From Rhynchopus euleeides (taxonomy: Eukaryota > Euglenozoa > Diplonemea > Diplonemida > Diplonemidae), in assembly GCA_963210315.1 (NCBI GenBank), contig OY723316.1, positions 1,488,001 through 1,552,000 of the forward strand: a stretch of 64,000 bases of DNA. Reading direction: 5' to 3'. Made by a program: the position numbers and the translations under genes. Below the pieces are notes generated by a model, which ran no database searches, was not told the origin of the DNA, and saw nothing but the letters and a program-made list of their open reading frames with translations. This document shows positions 50,928-61,349 of the stretch, piece after piece; position 1 is the first letter of the stretch, and the number at the start of each line of letters is the position of its first letter.

Positions 50928-53900
50928 CTACGTCACAGCGGATGCCCCACTCGGGTTAGAGTGTGGGGCCAACTCAGTGCCACTCCGAGGAGGGCGTGAG
51001 GCATAGCCAGCGTGGTGCGTGCCGCAACAGTGTGTGAGTGATTTCGCACTGCTGTGGCAGTCCCCGCACCGGCCCATGCGATGCGTCTTGCAAAATTCCA
51101 TGGTGACTTGCAAGCCGTCGTTCTTCCCGTGGTGGTCCCGGCAGCAGTCCTCTTCCGAGAGGCGCCGGCGCCGGCAGTCCACGCAGCGGGGTTTCCAGTG
51201 CAGAGCGCAGGTAAGCATCTTCGCGTTCCGTCTGGCTCCAGGGGGGGCAGTCCGGGGAGCAGCGCCCCGTCGTTCCCATGACCGTCCTGTCCGGGCGTTG
51301 GCTTGCCGGCTGCTGGCAGTCCATTGCTGGGCCGCTTGCTGCCACCCCTCTGGGTAGTGGGGCTGCGGTGCGAAGGTTGCGGCCCACGCCATGCCGCGGG
51401 AGTGGAAGGCTGTGTCCCGCTGGTTCAAGCCCGGGCCTGCCGTGTGCGCTTGGAGGCTGCGCATCACCGACTCGGTGGCTGGGCTGAGCTGGGCTCTCCT
51501 GGACAGGCCCCCTGCCACGGTTCCCCCGATCGCGGTGAGGACAGTGGAGCTCGCAGTGTGGCCACAGTGCCATGGTTGCTTGGAAGTCTTGCGCACCACC
51601 TCGCAGAGCTGCCTCAACGAGTGAGCCTTGCCCAGGATGCTCTTCTGGAAGGCTGCGAAGTCCTGCCGCAGCTGCTCCTGCGAGGTCTCCCCCTGCCTCT
51701 CAGCCTCGTCCATGGCGGCGTTGCTCAGGGCGTCCGCATCGACGTTGAGTTCCCTTTTCACGTGCTCATACGTAAGGGTGATCCGGGGCCCGAGGTCGGC
51801 AGCCAGCCGTGCCGTGCTGAGGAAGAGGGGGCGGAGGGATTTATCGCGGCAAACCGCTTCCCCTTTTAGGTGTCGCAGCACCACCTGCGAGTCACCCCGC
51901 ACCGTAACGTTCCCCTCAGGGGGCGGGTCGCCCCTTCTGAGCAGCCGTAGGCCCGCCCGAACCCCTTCGTACTCAGCGATGTTGTTGCTGCGTACGTTCA
52001 GCAGAGGGAGGATCTCTTCCGACACCTTGAGGCCGTCTCGGTAGAGCACCGCACCTGCACCCGCCAGGGCGAAGGGGGTGCCGTTGTCCCTTGCTCCGCC
52101 GTCGAAGTAGAGGGTGAGCCCCGGGGATGCGCCCTCGGGGATGCGTGGGCGGGCCTCCCGCGGCCCCCTCTCAGGGGGGTCAGGTGTGTGGGGGCGGATG
52201 CGGCGCGTTTCGACTTCTGGGAGGGTGAGGCCGGTCGACAGCTCGAAGTCGACAGCCAACTCCATGAGGGTCACGGTGTGCTCCCCTCCCTGCGGCCCCC
52301 ATTTCAGGCCCCGCAGCCAGTCGCAGAGGGCCACCCACAGCTCCGGGGGGCGCTTGCCCCACGTCTGTTTGACAGTGGACGGCGCCCGCACAGGGATGCA
52401 GGCCTGTTCGGGGTTGGGTGTGCACCACCCCCATGGATAGTGAAGGGTGCGGTGGTGGCGCGCGGAGCGGTCGAGCAGTCCATCTTTCTCCTGCCGCGCC
52501 GAGAGGATTGCAATGAAGTAGCGGTGCAGCTGCGCCACTATATCCACCCTGCGTGCGAAGGATAGTGGCAGGGGCTGCCTGTCCTCCGGGATGCCGTGTC
52601 TAAAGGCGGGCGCCACCCCGCATAACGCCAAGCAAGGTGGCCAGGTTGACCGGTCCACAGCCGTAATGGGGTGGTTTTGTCGGATTGGGTCCCACGCGGA
52701 GCACTCCCACCATAGGTGCATCACCGTCTCGGGGGTGCCTGCGTTGCAGTATCGGCAGATCCCGCCCTGCCCCGTGCGCCCTCGGACAGGCACCGCCCCT
52801 GCAATGACGGAACGAAGGAGGCCCCGTTGGTATCCCGTGACCGCGGCGCCCTCTCCCTCCAGGACGCAGCGTGTGGCTTGCCCGTCGATGCCGTGCTGAG
52901 CGCCCGCAAAGTCGTCACGACGACCAGCCAGCGCCTTGGCCACCTGTGTACGTAGGGCCTGGCGGAGGTCATGAGCGAAGATCCCCCATCCGCTCGTTGT
53001 TGCTGCGGTGGGGTCGAAGACTATGCTCCGTCCCGCTTCATCAGTGTAAGATAGGGTGGTCGCCGTGCTCCAGCTCCATCCTATCCACCGAAGGGCCGCT
53101 CGGAAAAGCGCGAAGGGGCCTGTCCCTGTAAGCCTCACTCTGCTATCCCAAGCCGTCTCAGACAGAACCCTGCAGCGGCCCACTTCTTGACCTGCATGGC
53201 CCAGGTGGTGATCTGCCGGTAGCGGGGGGCGACGGCGGGGTCCACCCGATGTGCATGGTGGAGGACATCCAGCACAGCCTCCCGCGCCCTGCGGGGGGGT
53301 CCGGACCACAGCGCGGCGACGAAGAGCCCCCTCCATCGCCTGATGTCGGCGTCCTCCCAGCGGGTGACCAGGGCGTCGTAGTAGAGCCTGGACCCCGCTG
53401 TCATCGCTGCTGCCTGCCCCTTCCACTGCACCGGTAGGGGCAGTGCCGAGGTCCTGCGCAGGTTCTGCTCTGCGCCCTCTTTTCGGCGGGCGACGCGCTC
53501 CGATTTGGGCACCTCGGGTCCCTCGAGCGGGCGCGCATGCAGCATGGCCCCGAGGCAGTCGAAGCTATCGCGCTGTCGAAGGGGGGTAGCCGTGCCGTCC
53601 CGTGTCCGGTAGACTATCGGGGTCAACGGCTCGGGGGACGTCGAGAAGACATGTGACTTGACCTCTGCGCATATTACCATCCCGGTATCGTGGGAGAAAT
53701 CTGCAGAGTCATCCACCACTGCTTGCAAGGTCCCCGGGCTGGGGGTCACCGCGTACACATCGTCCACAAACGACAACGCCCTCGTGCCCTGCCGGTGCTC
53801 CGCCATGCGCATCCATACACCCACCAGCACGTTGATCAGCACGACGCTAATGGGGCAGCCCTGCATGATGCCGTTGGTTGGCAGGAAGCCCTCCCCGATA

Positions 53901-56900
53901 GTGCCGCTGCATTGACCCGTACGCTGCCCGCAGGGTGCGCAGGACTCGGCCGTCGAAGCCGAGCTCCGCAGCTAGACAGAAGGTCAGGTCAATCGGCACC
54001 GTGTCGAAGCATTTCTTAAAGTCTAGGGCGACACCGTACAGTGGCTGTCCTGTGAGGTGGGCCTCTTCGATCCGTGCTGCCAGGTGCCAGATGAGGTCCT
54101 CCGCGCCGTGGCCAGGTCTGCATCCGTGCAAGTCCTCAGGCGCAATGCTCTCCAGCCACTTCAGCGCAGGCTTCACTCGGATTGCTGCCCACACCCTGTA
54201 CAGCACGGGAGTGATGCTGATGGGGCGCTGCGACAGCGGCTCACCTGAGCTGCCGGGCTTGGGAATGAGGCAAATCATGGCGTGCATCAGCTGCTCCGGC
54301 CATTCGCCCGATCTCTCGACCTCATTGAACACCTCCGCGAACAACTTGAGGAGGTCCCCTGGGAGTTGCCGCAGCTCGTGCACCCTCCAGCCGTGTAGGC
54401 CCAGCGAGGTGGATGTAGACATTTTAGCCAGCGCTGTCCCAACGTCTTCTGCCGTAATGGTCTTACACTCCATCTCGGCCGGGTCAGGGAGGAAGTCGCT
54501 GTACCTCTGTCGGAAGGTGTCCCAGCGAGGCTCAGGCGTCGTCGCATACTTCCGGAAGTAGCCCCCCCACGCAGTATCGCTCCTCAGCAGTTCATCCGCC
54601 TCCTTGGGGCAGGCCGTGAAGGAGCCATCCTCGCGGCGCATGAAGGTGGTAGGGGCGCAGAAGCGGTCTGCGAGGTACGAGAACACTATCCCCGCCTCCT
54701 GCGTCCAGGCCTTCTGCATCCTCGCCTTCCACGTGCGGAGTCTTTCGTCGCGGAGCGCGTCGAACATGCCTCGCTGAGATCCCTCCAGGGCGACAAGGGC
54801 CATCTCCATCGTCTCGAGGTCCGGCAGTTGTGAGGTGGTGCCCGCCAGCGCCGCCTCCAGCCCCGGGGGAAGGCCCCCTCCCTTCAGCCGCTTCTTCGCA
54901 GCGCCCCAGGCGTGCTCTTCGTTGGGTGTGGGGGGGTATGGCGCAGACTCCAGCAGTCGGTGGCGGCCCTCCAGGATGAGGGTCCGGAGGTTCCCCAACA
55001 GCTTGTCCTTCGCCCGGGTGTTCTTGTCGCCCGCTCCTCGGGCGGAGGCGGGGCGGTGTTTGGTGGCCACCCTCGACCGCTGCATGTGGTAACCCTCCGC
55101 CCTGCCCGTGTACGCCGTTTCCTGCCTTCCGAGTTGGCCCACGTGGACACGCTTCAGGAAGTTCTCGCTGCAGGCTGAGGCCCGGCGGAGGAGTTGCGCT
55201 CCTGTTGCACCCTCTTTCGTTTCCTCTGCGGTTAGCACATCCAGCAGCACCTCTCTGGCGGCAGCGCCCCCGAGCGTGGGCCTGCACTTAGGAAAGGGGG
55301 CGGGGAGGATGCAGATTTGCTTCGGTCGGCGGAAGGCGGCGAGATCGAGGTCGACGAAGAGCGGGCAGTGCGTGGGGATGCCGTATTCGCCCTTTTCTGC
55401 CACCTCGACGGAGCGCAAGGCCGGCGCCGCGCAGGGGTTCAGCAGGCAGATGTCCAGTCTGGTGCCTTCCTTCGATGCCCAGCAGGTGTTCCGAACTTCC
55501 TGCTGTTTCAGCTCTGCGTATGAGACCGCCGCATCGGTCCAACCACCCACCCGGCAGGCCTGGGATAGGACGGCACTGGTCTCCGGGTTGGTGTTGAGGT
55601 CCCCCAGCAGCAACACGGGCACCTGCCCCAGGCCGGCTGCGAGGTCCAGCGCCTCCTGCAGGAGGGTCTCCCGCTGCACTCGCACCTCCATCCCAGAGTG
55701 ACCATAAACGCACAGGATGTGGAGCGCTGTCTTGCCGTTACTGGTTGCGAGCACCACGTGTACCAGGCGGGTACTGTCATGCAGCTTCTTTTCCAGCTTG
55801 GTCTTCGGTTGCACCACTTGCGCTACCAGGCCCTCTTTTGCCATGACTGCCACTCCTCCGGGTCGGGTCTGCTCGTAGCCATTGGCCCCCTTGACCTTGG
55901 GCATGCCCTTACCCCAGTGCATGGACCAGCCGTGGGCCGCGAAGTAGCTGCTGAGCGTGCCCTTGCTGGGGTCCGGGACACGTGTTTCTTGCAGGGCCAC
56001 AACGTCTGCCTTCAGGTCCGCCACATCACACAAGTGGGTTGACAGCGACGTGACGTTGGCTGACGCCACCCTGAGTACCCCAGGAGACGCTGGCCGCGGC
56101 GCGGGGCGTCGCGGCGGCGGCCTGGGAGCAGGGCCGCGTAACGGGGAGATTGTGGTAGCAGCGGTTGCGGTTGGAGCTACTGGAGGAGGGGTGGGAGTCG
56201 CGGTGGGGAGTTTCCATCTGTTTGTGGTGGAGGCTGCTAACTCCCTGGCTAGCGTGAGGGGGATGCGCAGCACGTCGTAGTGGAAGGGCCTCCACGTGAG
56301 GCATATCACTTTGTCGCCTGACCCGACGCGCCCCAGGTACAGCCTATCCGTAGTGCCGAGTACCCACACCTGGGCCCCCAACACCTCAGCCGCTACCCTG
56401 AGTGTAGCCCCGTCCCCGTAGACCCCGCTCTGTGCCTGCGCCGCGATGTAGTCGTCGTAGGACGGGGGTGCCCGGGGGTCATCTATATCGGGCGCGTAGG
56501 TTGCTCGCCTCTCGGCGTCCTGTCCCAGGGCTTCGACTACAGCTGCTCTGAGAGAGGCCGCCGTCCATCCCGCACATTGCACCGCGAGGCCGGTGTATTG
56601 GCAGTTGCCATCTTTCGCCACCGCCTCTCGCACTGCCAGCAGTCGTTGCGCCATCTCTGCCAGCCATCGGTCGTCCTGCTCTACTGAGGAGGGGGAGTAC
56701 TCCTGTCCCCCTCCTCCCCGAAGCCCCCGGGGTTCTCCTGCCCCAGGGGCGTGGCTTCTATGCTCTCTCGCTCTATCTAAGGGTCCCGCAGAGGTTACTC
56801 CTGTCCCTGCGGGTTTTGGTTTTCTATGGGGGGGTTGTGGGGAGGGTTCGCCGGCGGCGAGAGGGTGCTGCGCCACGGGCGCTCCCCCTATCCCCTGGTC

Positions 56901-56969
56901 GGCGCCCCCGCCGGGGGAACCGGAAGCCTTAGGGTGTAGGCCGGGTCCCCCCTTGAGGGGGCGCCTCAC
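50928..56969 (-). pseudogene. LINE copy B ORF2, two frameshifts
   Basis: Same domains as copy A ORF2. 53847-56969 holds the OTU (DGNCQY, FHYD), endonuclease (ANVTSL, LQETR, GDLNTN) and first half of the reverse transcriptase. 53135-53866 in a second frame holds MQGCPIS and FVDD. 50928-53426 holds the zinc knuckle (CRYC), RNase H (YFDGGARDNG, AEYE, RGDSQ, VDADALS) and the Cys/His tail. The breaks are a 17-bp deletion within the reverse transcriptase and one lost base after it. The start is again without an ATG: the first codons after the ORF1 TAG are GGG GTG AGG in the same frame. Confidence 0.88.
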
Positions 56970-56972
56970 CCC

Positions 56973-59456
56973 CTAGTAGGGGGTGTAGCGCTTTGCCCCC
57001 CTCCACAGTCGGGGTGCCTTGCCGTTCTTGCCCGCGCCCTTCCCCGCCACCCGGGGTGTGTCGTTGACGTCCTGATCAGCTGCCGCGTCCCCTTGTCCGG
57101 CCTCGGCCCCTTTGTTCCCGAGCGCGGGTTGCTGAGGGGGGGGTAGCTGCTCGGACGCCGGGGGCTGCCCTTCGCCTCCGCATCCGGGGTCAGGCTGCTG
57201 CTGCTGCTGCGGTGCGGGCACGGGTGTATCCCCGGGCGCAGGGGCGGCTGCGGGCGCTGCGGAGGTGGCGGTGGTGGTGTTGTTGTTGCTATCAGACGCG
57301 GGGGGTTCGAGGTCAGCGTTGGCTGTAGGGGCAGGTTGGTCACCCCCTGCCGGTGGTGGCGCGACTGCCGTTTCAGTCTTGGCCGGCTCCGCTGTTGCCG
57401 CCACTGGGGGGGGTGGCGCCGTTGTTGCTGTTGTTGTTGCTGCCGTTGCCGTTGCATTTGCATGGAGCAGCGCCTCCCTCACCTGCGCATCCTCGCGGAT
57501 GACCTCTTGCAGGGTCGCCGAGGCCCTCTCCCGTTCCCTGGAGGTGTCCCTGCCCTCGCGTTTGCGGGCCCGCCGCGGGGAGCGGCACCGGCTCCTGCGC
57601 TGCTCACCTGGCCTCCCCCGGGCGGGCTGGGCATGGTAGTGGTGGTGGAGCTCGGCGAGGTGCGCCCTCGTCTCCTCCGCGACTGCCCGCTGTGATTCAG
57701 CGAGCTCGGCGCGCATCCCCTCCAGCTGCCGCCGCCCGTCCGCCACCATGGCCTGCTGGGCATCGTTGCCCACGCGCTGCCTGCCCAGCTCCTCCCGGAG
57801 CTCGCCCAGCTGCTGCTCGCTCGCGGCCCGCAGGCCTTCCGCAGTCGCTTGCGCTGTCGCCTGCACGTCGGCGAGGGCGGCTGTCAGGCGCGCGTCCGCC
57901 TGGGCTTGGCTGAGGCGCCCCTCATCGGCGACGGCGGCCATACGCGACAGCAGCTCCACCCCCTTCTGCTGCTGCTCGCTCAGCGCGGCCGTGATGCGGG
58001 CGACCTCTGCCTGCCCCGCGCTGCTCACCCTCCTCTGCTCGTCCTTGAAGGACTTGAGCTCCTTGCGGAGGCCGCTCATCCCCGTCTGCAGGGATTTCGC
58101 CTGGAGCTGGGGCAGTGCCTGCTGCGCCTCCCCCACGCTCCCCTGCAGCCCCAGCATCGCCTCCCGGGCCCCCTGCACCTCCGCGAGCAGGGCGTTGCGG
58201 TGCTCCTCGCCCTGGTCGTGGCGGGTGGCGTGCTGCTGCAGCTGCTCCCGCACTGCCCGGAGGCTCGCCTCCAGCTTCGCCGCCCTCCCGCCGAGGGCCT
58301 CACCCCTGCGGCGCTCTTCCCCGAGGCCGCTCTCCGCGTCCTTGCGCAGGCCAACAAGCAGGCCGCGCAGCTCCCCGTGCACTCGGGCGTGCTCCACGCC
58401 CTGCCCCTCCAGCTGCGTCTTCAGCTCGCGCACAGCCTTCGGCGTGCCAGGCTGAGGGGGGGTCGCGGCGGGACGCTCCTGGAGGTCGTCCAGCTGGCGC
58501 TGCTGGGCTGCCAGGCGCTGCAGGAGCTCATCCTGCCGGGCTTGCTGCTCCCCGAGCTGTTGATGGAGTCGCCGTACCTCGGCGTGCTCCTCCTGCGCGG
58601 CTGCCCTCTGCTCCCCAAGCTCCTGTTGAAGTCGCCGCACTTCGGCGCGCTCCCCTTGCGTGGTCGCTTGCTGGTGGCCTTGTTGTGCAGCGAGTTGTTG
58701 CTCAAGGCGCTGCCGTTGCAGGTCCTGCTGTCTCTGCTGCTCCTTGAGCAGATCATGCAGGCGCTGCACCTCCTGCTGCAGCGCGGGTACGCCGTCCTGC
58801 GTGGGGGCACTGGCGCCGGGGTCAGCTGCGGTGGCGGCGGCGGTGGCTGCGGCGGGGTCATGGCCGAGGGCCACCAGGCGGCGGCCCAGACGCTCCAGGT
58901 CCTTCTGGAGCCGCTCCACGCGCTGGCGGGCCTGCTGCGCGTGTTGCTGCGCAGCCGCTGCGGCGCCACCCCCGCGTCCGGTCTTCCCCAGGTGCGTCCT
59001 GGACTTGGCGGCCCGGCCCGCCTTCGCCGCCGCCTCGCGCTCCTCCCGCACTCTGGCCTGGAGGCCGTCGTACCGCCTCTTGAGGCGGTCCAGCTCCTCT
59101 CCCTTCTTCCGCTCCTCCGCCAGCCGCCGCTTCTCCTCCTCCAGCATCGCCGTGTCCGTGAGGGCCACGGCCTTGCCGTTCACCTGCACCGACCATGTGG
59201 GGGGGGTGCCAGAGGGGGGGGGGCTGTCCGCGATGACGACGGCTACGCCGTCCTTCGGCTCCTCGACATGCGCCTCCCACTGGAGATGGCGGAGGATGGC
59301 GCGGACATGCGCCGCGCGGTACAGGGGGGGGAGGGGCCCGAGGGTGTATTCCCGGGGTTCGTTGAAAACGAGGGGGGGCAGGGGGGCGGCCTGTTGGCCA
59401 CCGGCCTGGGGGCCGGTGTTACCGGAGGAGACCCCGTGGAGGTCGGCCTATGACAT
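56973..59456 (-). pseudogene. LINE copy B ORF1, stop at codon 3
   Basis: ATG at 59456, then TCA, then TAG; copy A has ATG TCA CAG. Beyond that the frame is open for over 820 codons to a TAG at 56973-56975. The next in-frame start-like codon is a GTG at 59189. The middle is long coiled coil (LQKDLERLGRRL, EVRRLQQELGEQ); the C-terminal part is Ala/Pro/Gln-rich low complexity, ending RLWRGAKRYTPY. It is probably silent unless the early TAG is read through. Confidence 0.8.
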
Positions 59457-59482
59457 CCTGCCCGTGTATCCCTCTCTCCTCC

Positions 59483-59495
59483 CTTGTGTGTGGGT
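59483..59495. repeat. Target-site duplication of LINE copy B, right copy
   Basis: Exact match to 50855-50867, fixing the 5' end of copy B at 59482. Confidence 0.82.
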
Positions 59496-60367
59496 GTGTT
59501 GTTGGGCTGGCCGCTTCGCTTGTTTTTTTTCTGCCCTATTTTTTTTCAGAGCTTGCTTCCCCCCCCCCTCCCATTCTCTACTTGCCGTGCATTTTTGGTG
59601 CCATAGATAACGAAAACAATTGGGGGGCGGGGGGGGGGGGGGGGGGGGGGTGGGACCAGTGGGTCGCGGTCGCGCAAAAAAGTGATTTGTCTGTACGTTC
59701 CTTGTGGCGTGGTTCGATTCAACAGACAAAAGGTCCCCCCCCCCCCACACACACACACACCGTGTTGGTGGGTGTGTATGGGGAAGGGTGGGTGGGTAGT
59801 GTTGTGTGTTTGTTTGCTTCCGGTACATCCGACAACGGCGCACTCGCGCTGGCGCGAACTACATTTGAAGAAGTGTTTTTGTGGCAGGAGGGTCGCAGTG
59901 GAGTGCATGTGTCCATGCGGGAGACCCCCCCCCCCCCACCCCCCCACCCCCCCGGGGGGGAAAGGTGTGTGTTCGGTGGTGCAAAATATTCAAGGAATGC
60001 TGCAGGCATGCCAACAACGTCGCCCCTACTCCTCTGGGCTGACTGGACACCTTCTTAGGGGTTGGAGGGACTTGGAGCCGGAGTAGCGATGGTGGTGGTG
60101 GAGGTGGAGGTGGACAGCATACTTCTGCTGAAACCGTGTCCAGGGAGGGGGCGGGGTTGGGGGGGGGGGGGTTAGTAGGGGTTCTGATCTTCGTCCCCCC
60201 CCTCCCCCCCCCCCCCCTCCCGGCTCCGACTGACGCTCTCAGGCCACCACCGCCGCCGCTTTTGGGGTGTGTGGGGTTCCGCCGTGCGCTGCTGGCGTGT
60301 TGGAGTGGGAAAGGCCCGGCATCAGCAGCAGCCCCGCCCCGCCCCCTCCCCTCCCCCCGGCCTTGGG
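59496..60367. other. Spacer with extreme G and C runs
   Basis: No gene recognised. G-rich stretch 59624-59650 (almost all G) and C runs near 59733, 59927 and 60200 would favour G-quadruplexes. Confidence 0.45.
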
Positions 60368-60758
60368 TCAACCTGTCATGCCCACCACACACAGCACCTC
60401 CCGCCCCTCAGCAGCAGCCCCGCCGCGACCCCTCTCCGAAATATTCTGCACGATGCGCCCGTTTACGCGGGTGCCCTCGTCTTCGACCCTCCTGTGATTC
60501 TTCGGGTTCTCTTGAGTCATGCCTTGAGGCTCTTCAACCGTCCCGGATACTCACCTGCATGGCTGCGACCGTGATGGTCCGACTCAACACCTCCCGCAAC
60601 CCCGAGAGAAAGTCCCCTTCCCACCAGGACCGGAATTCCTCCTTCCGACGGTCACACTCCGTCAGGAACCGCGTCGCCCGGGCCTGGCGCATGAGCCCCA
60701 CTGCAAGTCGCTTCCTCGCGGTCCGTGACCGGAAGGAGTTCCCCGGGTTGTACCCATC
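60368..60758 (-). CDS. Possible last two exons of a minus-strand gene
   Basis: The minus-strand stretch 60758-60555 reads 68 codons (DGYNPGNSFRSRTARKRLAV... ending TITVAAMQ), bounded by CATAG and a canonical CAG/GTGAGT donor. Joined in phase to 60499-60368 through acceptor CCCGAAG, it gives 43 more residues (NHRRVEDEGTRVNGRI... ending VVGMTG) and TGA. The basic, helical composition looks protein-like. No domain recognised, no upstream exon or start found, and the acceptor choices are weak, so this is tentative. Confidence 0.3.
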
Positions 60759-61349
60759 CTATGCCTGTGCACATACATGTGTTAAGAAAAGTGAAGGGGT
60801 CACACAAAAAGGGTCTTCGATGTCGAACTCCATGTGTAGGTGGTGACCTGCAAAAAAGGAGCCGGCGCACGCAATGTGTTTGTTTGTGCAGCCGAAAAGG
60901 GAAGATAACAAAACAACGGAAAAGTATAAGTGCCACGCGACGCCTTTCTCTTTGCCCTGGGTGGCTGGAGTACAGGTGTGTATAGGGCAGTATAGTGCCG
61001 TGTTGGTCCGCATATGTCAGTGTCCCTGTGTGACATGAACACACCTTTTAGGGGGTGACATATACACGGGGGGGTGGTAGGTATTACTATAATGTTAGGT
61101 GCGTCATCTGTATCTCCCGTATAAGCGGGTATGGTCTCGTATACTATAGGCAGAAGAGCCCGGCTGAAAAAATCTGGTGGCATGCACACGCACACACACT
61201 CTCTCTTTGGTTTCAAACAAACACACACACGCACAGGGGAGGCGCTGCCCTCTGAAGGGGGGGTTTTGAGGCACCACCCCCCGACCCCGACGCAGCACAT
61301 CCCCCCTCAGCCCCTTTCTGTCCCCTTTTCTGCCCCGCTTTGCCTCACG
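60759..61349. other. Region upstream of VP39-type gene
   Basis: About 590 bases with no supported gene. CA repeats near 61180-61230. The CT-rich tract before 61350 is probably the leader of that gene. Confidence 0.4.

Larger units (their letters stand above)
50868..59482 (-). mobile_element. Full-length OTU-EN-RT-RNase H LINE, copy B (damaged)
   Basis: 8.6 kb, same family and orientation as copy A, matching it from the 5' leader (GGATACACGGGCAGGATG) to the 3' end (...TCAC). Protein similarity is high throughout. Coding damage is slight: ORF1 codon 3 is TAG (CAG in copy A), ORF2 has a 17-bp loss at about 53901-53908 between GTGCCGCT direct repeats, and a 1-bp loss near 53180. The intact duplication and limited damage imply a fairly recent insertion. 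Copy A and B proteins differ enough to be separate subfamilies. Confidence 0.93.

Noticed and set aside
6340-56975. Reassignment of UAG to glutamine in this organism
   Set aside because: Several thousand codons of intact frame contain no other in-frame TAG, so it is not an ordinary sense codon; read-through or recent mutation is more likely. Kept only as a question in the findings.
59700-59730. tRNA B-box-like GGTTCGATTC
   Set aside because: No A-box or cloverleaf can be built around it.
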